A stretch of 64,000 nucleotides of DNA from Rhodobacterales bacterium (lineage in GTDB: Bacteria; Pseudomonadota; Alphaproteobacteria; Rhodobacterales; Rhodobacteraceae), in the NCBI GenBank assembly GCA_026400355.1, contig JAPLPE010000036.1:62001-126000 (forward strand). The letters run 5' to 3'. Under the pieces are notes generated by a model that made no database searches, had not been told where the DNA came from, and saw only the letters and a list, made by a program, of their open reading frames with translations. Shown piece after piece: positions 58,899 to 64,000 of the stretch; within the stretch, counting starts at the first letter, position 1, and every line of letters starts with the position of its first letter. Made by a program: the position numbers and the translations under genes.

Positions 58899-58965
58899 GG
58901 CTAAGCCTTGGAAATGGTTTGTTTGAACGGCGTTCAATTATTGATAGCAGGGTCTTGAACGACGT

Positions 58966-60189
58966 TCAAGCTGTTTCGGAAGGACGCAGCCAGTCGTCTG
59001 CCCAAAGGACGCCTTCGAGATCGGCAAGGCGGGTGGCGCGGTCCAGTTCGGCGACGAGGCGGGTTATGCGGCCTTTGCCCATCGTGATGCCCTGTTCGGG
59101 CCAGAAAGCGCGGACAAAGAGGTGGGGCGTTCCTTTGGGCGGGCGAACGGTTTTCACGTCGACCCGGCCGATGAGGCGGTCACCCTCCATCACCGGAAAG
59201 ACATAGTAGCCGTAGCGGCGCTTTGGCTCGGGGACGAAGATCTCGATGCGGTAGAAGAAACCGAAGAGGCGTTCGGCCCGGTTGCGGTCACGCAAGGCCG
59301 GGTCGAAGGGCGAAAGAAGGCGAAGGCGGTCGACGGGTTCGGGGAGGTTTGCGGTCTCTTCCACCAGACCGGGGCGGGCGAAGGAGCGTCGGCGGGTGCC
59401 TGTGGTGTCTTCGACCTCGATCTCCACGATCTCGCCCCGGGAGAAGGCGGTGCGGGTCCAGTCCTTGGCCTCGTCCGGTGTGGCAAGGGCGAAGAAGGCA
59501 GAGAGTTCGCCGGAGGTGGCAAAGCCGAGACGGTCGAGAGCGGCGTTGCAGGCCCAGTCGATGGTTTCATGGCTCGCATGGTTGCGGGCCAGAAGGTGGC
59601 CCGGGATGACACGTTCGGTCAGGTCATAGACCTTGCGGAAACCGTCGCGACGGACGACCGAGATGGCCCCGGTGCGCCAGAGGTATTCCAGCGCGGTCTT
59701 GGACGGGTGCCAGTCCCACCAGCCGGTCGAGCCGCGGGATTCGCCATCGGCGAGATCGGCGGACATGCATTCGCCGTGATCGGAGATGCGTTTGAGTACG
59801 GTGTCAAAGCGGTCCTCGAAACCTGACCCCTGCCATTCGCGCCAGCGCGGGCCAAGGCGTTCGGCGTCACGGGCAAAGCGGTGGCGCCAGTGCGGGAAGT
59901 ATTCGACGGGGATAACCGATGCGTCATGTGTCCAGTGTTCAAAGACGGCGCGGTCGCGGTGGAGGAGGCGCGAGAGCGCCTCGGGGCGGTAGGTCTGGCG
60001 GCGGGACCAGAGGATGAGATCATGGGCGCGGGCCAGCGTGTTGACGCTGTCGACCTGCACAAACCCAAGGTCTTGGATGAGGGCGGCAAGGTCTGCGCCT
60101 TTGGCATTGCCGGTGGGCGCGGCAGCGAGGCCGTGGCGGGACAGGAAGACGCGCCGGGCGGCGGTGTTGGAGAGGACCGGACGGGTCAT
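58966..60189 (-). CDS. YcaQ/AlkX-type winged-helix DNA glycosylase
   Basis: A 407-residue HTH_42 protein. GFVQVDSVNTLARAHDLILW carries the active-site motif, here Gln-Val-Asp as in AlkX-type members (AlkZ types have Gln-x-Gln), followed by the beta-rich C-terminal region (RRYGYYVFPVMEGDRLIGRV). Family members unhook interstrand crosslinks or remove bulky alkylated bases. The start ATG 60189 overlaps the stop of the ion-channel gene by 4 bp. No toxin or antibiotic gene cluster is nearby, so a general repair role is likelier than self-resistance. Confidence 0.88.
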   Translation of the reverse strand: MTRPVLSNTAARRVFLSRHGLAAAPTGNAKGADLAALIQDLGFVQVDSVNTLARAHDLILWSRRQTYRPEALSRLLHRDRAVFEHWTHDASVIPVEYFPHWRHRFARDAERLGPRWREWQGSGFEDRFDTVLKRISDHGECMSADLADGESRGSTGWWDWHPSKTALEYLWRTGAISVVRRDGFRKVYDLTERVIPGHLLARNHASHETIDWACNAALDRLGFATSGELSAFFALATPDEAKDWTRTAFSRGEIVEIEVEDTTGTRRRSFARPGLVEETANLPEPVDRLRLLSPFDPALRDRNRAERLFGFFYRIEIFVPEPKRRYGYYVFPVMEGDRLIGRVDVKTVRPPKGTPHLFVRAFWPEQGITMGKGRITRLVAELDRATRLADLEGVLWADDWLRPSETA

Positions 60190-60635
60190 TGTTTGCGGTC
60201 ATCCCGGATGGCTTCGGCCTGAAGGACGCGAACCTGACGGACGAGTTCGACGAGCACAGCGGTCAAGAGACCCATGCTGACCAGCCCGTTGGCCGAGGCC
60301 ATGCCGGCGAGGAGGCGCCATTCAAGTGGCAAAAGCACATCGCCGAAACCGAGCGTCGTGTAGGTGACGAGCGTGAAGTAGACTGCTGTTTCAAGCGTTT
60401 CAAAAAGGTTGAGCGCCATGAAGGTCAGCGCCCAGAGCCACACGCCGGCGGTCAGCTGAAGCATGACCCAAAGCGCAGCTACGGCGATCATGAGCATGAG
60501 TTTGGGGCGATGCGGACGACGGCGCAACCAAGGGTCAAAGCGGATAAGGCAAGTTTCCATCACCCAGACACTGATCCCGGCAAACAGGATCGTGACGAGC
60601 ATCACGCTGGACCCGAGCGCCAGTTGGATGAGCAT
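60186..60635 (-). CDS. Two-helix potassium channel family protein
   Basis: A 149-residue protein with an N-terminal helix, a second at ~45-70, then a pore helix and selectivity filter TTLGFGD at residues 93-99, and a final helix (LLAGMASANGLVSMGLLTAV). TLGFGD in place of TVGYGD is a common K+ filter variant in this small bacterial Ion_trans_2 group. It lacks an RCK domain. The ATG at 60635 has AGGAGACTAG upstream. Its stop overlaps the start of the DNA glycosylase gene, so the two are one unit. It is divergent from smpB. Confidence 0.87.
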   Translation of the reverse strand: MLIQLALGSSVMLVTILFAGISVWVMETCLIRFDPWLRRRPHRPKLMLMIAVAALWVMLQLTAGVWLWALTFMALNLFETLETAVYFTLVTYTTLGFGDVLLPLEWRLLAGMASANGLVSMGLLTAVLVELVRQVRVLQAEAIRDDRKQ

Positions 60636-60721
60636 CGCCTAGTCTCCTTGTTAGGTAAGCCGCCGTCGCGCCTTGCAGACGGATGGACATGGCCGGTCAG
60701 AGCCCCTATCTCGTGTCGATC

Positions 60722-61198
60722 ATGACTGCACAAGAGAAGAACAAGAACTACAAGGTCATCGCCGAGAACCGGCGGGCCAGGTTCGACTATGCGATCGAGG
60801 ACGACATCGAATGCGGGATAATTCTGATGGGGTCAGAGGTGAAATCGCTACGGACGGGCCAGTCCAATATTGCCGAAAGCTACGCCTCTGTCGAGGATGG
60901 CGAGTTGTGGCTGACGAACGCACATATTGCCCGGTATGAACCGGCCAAGCATTTCGGGCATGAGGAACGGCGGCGGCGCAAGTTGCTGGTGTCGCGCAAG
61001 GAACTGGCGCGGCTGTGGTCGGCCACGCAGCGTGAGGGCATGACAGTGGTGCCGCTGGTCATGTATTTCAACGACAAGGGTCTGGTGAAGCTCAAGATCG
61101 CGATCGCGAAGGGCAAGAAGAACCACGACAAGCGCGCGACCGAGGCCGAGCGCGACTGGAACCGGCAGAAGGAGCGGTTGCTGAAGGATCACGGGTAA
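60722..61198 (+). CDS. smpB: SsrA-binding protein
   Basis: A 158-residue tmRNA partner needed for trans-translation at stalled ribosomes. The OB-fold is recognised by [60 protein letters not shown] and [20 protein letters not shown]; the basic tail [20 protein letters not shown] is the part that becomes helical in the mRNA channel. The start ATG 60722 matches the family; the frame is open upstream but has no support there. It is divergent from the channel gene. tmRNA itself is not in the window. Confidence 0.96.
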   Translation: MTAQEKNKNYKVIAENRRARFDYAIEDDIECGIILMGSEVKSLRTGQSNIAESYASVEDGELWLTNAHIARYEPAKHFGHEERRRRKLLVSRKELARLWSATQREGMTVVPLVMYFNDKGLVKLKIAIAKGKKNHDKRATEAERDWNRQKERLLKDHG

Positions 61199-61216
61199 GG
61201 CCGTGATGCCTGCGGG

Positions 61217-62455
61217 TCAGTAGGCCCGTTTGTGGAGCGCGACCATCAGAAGGCGGATGCCTTCCATGATGTCGGGGATGGTCGAGTATTCCTCGGGAGT
61301 GTGGCTGCGGCCGCCTTCGGAACGGACGAAGATCATCACCACGGGGCAGACGGCGGCCATCTGCTGGCTGTCGTGGCCGGCACCACTGGACATGGTGAGT
61401 TGGGGGATGCCCTGCGCCTTGGAGATATCCTGCAGGAGCGTGACAAGCGCGGGGTCGCAGGGGGTCGGGGGCAGATCCACCTGGATGTCGGTGGTCAGGG
61501 TCAGACCACGGCGGGCGGCGACCTCGGCCAACAAGGCCGCGTGGGTTTCATGGAGAAGGGTGTAGTCGGCGGGGCGCGGGTGGCGAGCGTCGATTGTGAA
61601 ATCGACCGAGCGGGAAATGACGGCGGGGGCGTTGGGCCAGGGTATCGCGCGGCCTACGGTGGTGACGGCGGGGCGGCCAAGGCGGTGGGCGTGGTCGATC
61701 ACGCGGCCCGCGATTTCGGCAAAGCCGGCCATCGGGTCGCGGCGCAGGTCCATCGGGAAAGCGCCGGCGTGGTTCTGTTCGCCGGTCAGGGTGACACGGG
61801 TTTGGCGGATGCCGGTGATGGCGTCGACGACGGCGACGGGCAGATTGGCGTGTTCAAGGATCGGGCCTTGTTCGATGTGAAGTTCGAAGAAGGCGGCGAT
61901 ATCGTCGCGGCGGGCGGTGTGGATCGTCGCAGGATCAAGGCCGATGGCGCGCATCGCATCGGCGATAGGTGCGCCGTCGTCGTCGGTGACGATCTCCGGG
62001 TCGGCCTGCGTTGTGCGGCCGGTGATGGCGCGGGAGCCCCAGAAGCCTGCCTTGGGAAAACGTGAGCCTTCTTCCTCGCACAAGGAGAGGAGTTCGAGGG
62101 GGCGTCTAGGCCGGCCAAAGGTGGCCGTAAGGGCGCTGATCGCGGCGAGGGCTGCGACAACGCCCAACGCGCCGTCATAGCGGCCGCCGGGGCACTGCGT
62201 GTCGATATGGCTGCCGCTGACGATGGCCTTGCCGCCTTCGGTGCCGTCGATACGGGCCCAGAGGTTGCCCACGGCATCCATCCGGGGCGAAAGGCCTGCG
62301 GCGGTGGCCCAGTCGGAGACAAGTGCCTGTGCCGCGACCCATTCAGGGGAATAGGCAGTGCGCCAGACGCCGGTGCCGGAATGGGCCCCGATGGCACCAA
62401 GCGCCATGATCATCTGTTCGACGCGGATCGGGTCGAGGGTGGGAAGGTCGGGCAT
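61217..62455 (-). CDS. Zn-dependent M20 amidohydrolase (N-carbamoyl-amino-acid/allantoate type)
   Basis: A 412-residue M20-family hydrolase. Ligands: SGSHIDTQCPGGRYDGALGV (His, Asp; Asp), CEEEGSRFPKAGFWGSRAIT (Glu-Glu), and the late ELHIEQGPILEHANLPVAVV plus SSGAGHDSQQMAAVCP (His). It resembles N-carbamoyl-L-amino acid amidohydrolases and allantoate amidohydrolases, which release ammonia and CO2 in ureide or hydantoin use. The start is ATG 62455. A decayed hydantoinase B gene follows divergently at 62689, so the pair may be left over from a hydantoin-utilisation locus. Confidence 0.9.
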   Translation of the reverse strand: MPDLPTLDPIRVEQMIMALGAIGAHSGTGVWRTAYSPEWVAAQALVSDWATAAGLSPRMDAVGNLWARIDGTEGGKAIVSGSHIDTQCPGGRYDGALGVVAALAAISALTATFGRPRRPLELLSLCEEEGSRFPKAGFWGSRAITGRTTQADPEIVTDDDGAPIADAMRAIGLDPATIHTARRDDIAAFFELHIEQGPILEHANLPVAVVDAITGIRQTRVTLTGEQNHAGAFPMDLRRDPMAGFAEIAGRVIDHAHRLGRPAVTTVGRAIPWPNAPAVISRSVDFTIDARHPRPADYTLLHETHAALLAEVAARRGLTLTTDIQVDLPPTPCDPALVTLLQDISKAQGIPQLTMSSGAGHDSQQMAAVCPVVMIFVRSEGGRSHTPEEYSTIPDIMEGIRLLMVALHKRAY

Positions 62456-62688
62456 CGGGGGCCTTGGCGTCTGGAGGTTTGAATACAGAAGTTGCACGGG
62501 CTGCCGGGGAGCGGGACCGGAAGAGTGTCAGCTAATAGCAGCTTAGGCGGTTCTCGTGTGGAAATCGCTGCGGCACGAGGCGGTTTGCTGTCTATTTTCA
62601 AGGTTTCGCTGGGGCCTGCCGTGGCATCGGGAACGGTGGCGCGGGTTCTTCCTTGGTTATCCATCATCCAGACAATCGTAGGTGCATA

Positions 62689-63877
62689 ATGAGCCGTGCC
62701 GATGCGGTGATCGGGGTGAAACGGTATCTGGCGCTGGTGGCTCAGAATGGTTTGCCCGTCATCATGGCGGCCTATGAAGACCAGATGGTTCTTCTTCCGA
62801 ACGGCTGGTGCAGGATGCGATCCGTGCGCTGCCGGACGGGGACTATGCGCCGGTCACGAATATCGATGGTCATCCGGACGATCCCGATCCGCCGCGGCGG
62901 AACCTGCCCATTGCAGTAACGCTGCGGGTGCGGGGCGACACGATGGTGGTGGACCTGACCGGAACTGCGCCCCAACTGCCCGACAAGCCGATCACCATGC
63001 CGCTGGACGCGCACGGTGGATTGCGCGGTTTGACTAACGATCCGGTCGATTTTGCTCAAATCCCTGGTTTATGGGAACACCCCGCAGAATCAGGGGCTGA
63101 CACGGCCGATCACCAATACCGCGCCCTTGGTATGCCTTGCCAACCCGGTGTTCACGGCACCCGTCATTGCGTGGTTCTGCCCGGACAGCCTGTTGGCCGA
63201 TACGGTGATGAAGGCGCAGGCGCAGGCCGCGCCGAAGCAGGTGTCGGCAGGGATCGGCAATCCGCGGGTGGTCGCGATTTCCGGCCTGAACGAGGGCAAG
63301 CACCCGGTGTATATGGAGATCATGGAGGGAAGTTGCGGCGGGCGGTTCGGCAGGGACGGGATGGATACAGTCGACACTTTTCATGCCAACACGCGAAACT
63401 ACCCGGTCGAAGATATCAGGAGCCAGATCCCCCTGCGGGTGAATCGCCACGAACAGCGCGAGGACCGGAAGGCGCCGGTCGCATGGCGCGGCGGGATCGG
63501 AACTGCGCTGGAGTCCGCGTTCCTTTCGGATGCCGGGTTTTCGATTGAGGGGGACGTGTATGCCTATCAGCCCTGGGCGTTTGGCCGGGGGTGCAGACAT
63601 GCATGTCTCGTCGCTGACGCTGATGGGGCACAACGGGGATGCGCGGCTTTTGCCGTCGAAGGTGCCCCATTGCAAGTTGCGCGCGGGCGAGCGGCTGGTG
63701 TCCATCGGTCCCTGCGGCGGCGGATATCGCGATCCGCTGCGGCGCACGCCTGAGGCGGTGTTGGCCGATGTGCCGGACGGGCTGATCCCGGCCCAGACGG
63801 CAGCGCGGGAAATTGGCATGGTCTTCAAAGACGGGCGGGTGGATCGGGCCGGGACGGCGGTGGCGCCGGGCGCCTGA
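62689..63877 (+). pseudogene. Hydantoinase B/oxoprolinase subunit, decayed
   Basis: At least four pieces in changing frames align in order with the second half of HyuB: MSRADAVIGVKRYLALVAQN...DQM (62689), DAIRALPDGDYAPVTNIDGH (62808) with VVDLTGTAPQLPDKPITMPL, NTPQNQGLTRPITNTAPLVC with EIMEGSCGGRFGRDGMDTVD (63052), and SSLTLMGHNGDARLLPSKVP with GERLVSIGPCGGGYRDPLRR (63530). The first ~200 residues of a normal HyuB are missing and an internal segment is deleted near 63030. It is clearly nonfunctional. Region 62456-62688 upstream shows no gene. Confidence 0.85.
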
Positions 63878-63940
63878 GGGCGCGAGGCGGGGTTCTTGAA
63901 GGGTTCCCGGGTGCGCGTGGTGCGCGCATCCCATAGCGCT

Positions 63941-64000
63941 TTACTGGCCTGTCAGAATATCCAGCCGGCTCAGGTCATAGCCGTTGAAATCGAGCACTTC
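63941..64000 (-). CDS. C-terminal end of an unidentified protein (partial)
   Basis: A minus-strand frame enters from the right edge and ends with TAA at 63941-63943. The last 19 residues read EVLDFNGYDLSRLDILTGQ. That is too little to name the family; the composition is ordinary coding sequence. It converges with the decayed hydantoinase B, 63 bp away. Confidence 0.5.
   Translation of the reverse strand, partial: EVLDFNGYDLSRLDILTGQ

Noticed and set aside
57687-58904. 405-codon plus-strand frame opposite the DUF2157-like gene
   Set aside because: Gly/Glu/Asp-rich antisense reading of a membrane protein; no start signal or domain.

Overview
The window reads as one continuous stretch of a GC-rich alphaproteobacterial chromosome, most like a Rhodobacteraceae (Rhodobacter/Paracoccus-type) genome. 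The evidence is the family content: a GltB/GltD pair, a complex-I NDUFA9-like protein, the aerobic cobalamin genes cobW, cobN and cobO, a PpaA/AerR-like B12-binding protein, a perfect FnrL-type box, split MnmC functions, and GTG starts with good ribosome-binding sites. No rRNA operon, CRISPR array or intact transposase was seen. One tRNA, tRNA-Leu(CAG), is present.

Layout. 0-13 kb is mostly housekeeping: glutathione transferase (partial), mtgA, small conserved proteins, and a minus-strand block gltD, three tandem paralogous secreted proteins, gltB, preceded upstream by an NDUFA9-like gene and uppP. At 13.1-13.8 kb tRNA-Leu is followed by a scar in which the first ~50 codons of an integrase run straight into the last ~90 codons of an MmeI-like DNA methyltransferase. 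A cobalamin riboswitch at 13.8 kb leads into a CbiM-like cobalt permease, cobW, a GNAT gene and cobN. The next cob gene, cobO, lies at 41.6 kb, so about 21 kb separates cobN from cobO.

That gap holds the most interesting material. From 20.7 to 35.2 kb there is a carbohydrate locus: two ABC permeases with no binding protein or ATPase nearby, an RbsD/FucU mutarotase, a creatininase-family hydrolase, a SIS isomerase, an FGGY kinase, an SgcX-like M42 hydrolase, a BtpA/SgcQ protein, an L-fucose-dehydrogenase-type aldo/keto reductase, a PfkB kinase, a TIM-barrel isomerase, a GntR/FCD regulator and a UxaA dehydratase. Three copies of one palindrome, built on TAACAT-RCTAGY-ATGTTA, sit at the three promoter regions and appear to tie the locus into one GntR regulon. 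At 36-41.4 kb are GNAT, universal stress protein, an excisionase-like protein, TerC, and an AT-rich two-gene islet encoding a HipA-like kinase and an unrecognised partner.

41.5-49 kb carries cobO, an LssY_C protein, a frameshifted relic, a B12-binding regulator, a DUF3604 gene with an in-frame stop near its end, a TPP enzyme and an FMN reductase. 49-64 kb is again ordinary chromosome: MnmC2-like oxidoreductase and mnmD, two EamA exporters, lytic transglycosylase, dapA, a GH19 endolysin-like enzyme, YcaQ-type DNA glycosylase, a K+ channel, smpB, an M20 amidohydrolase, a decayed hydantoinase B, and the tail of an unknown gene. Functions are assigned from reading the protein sequences; no database search was run.
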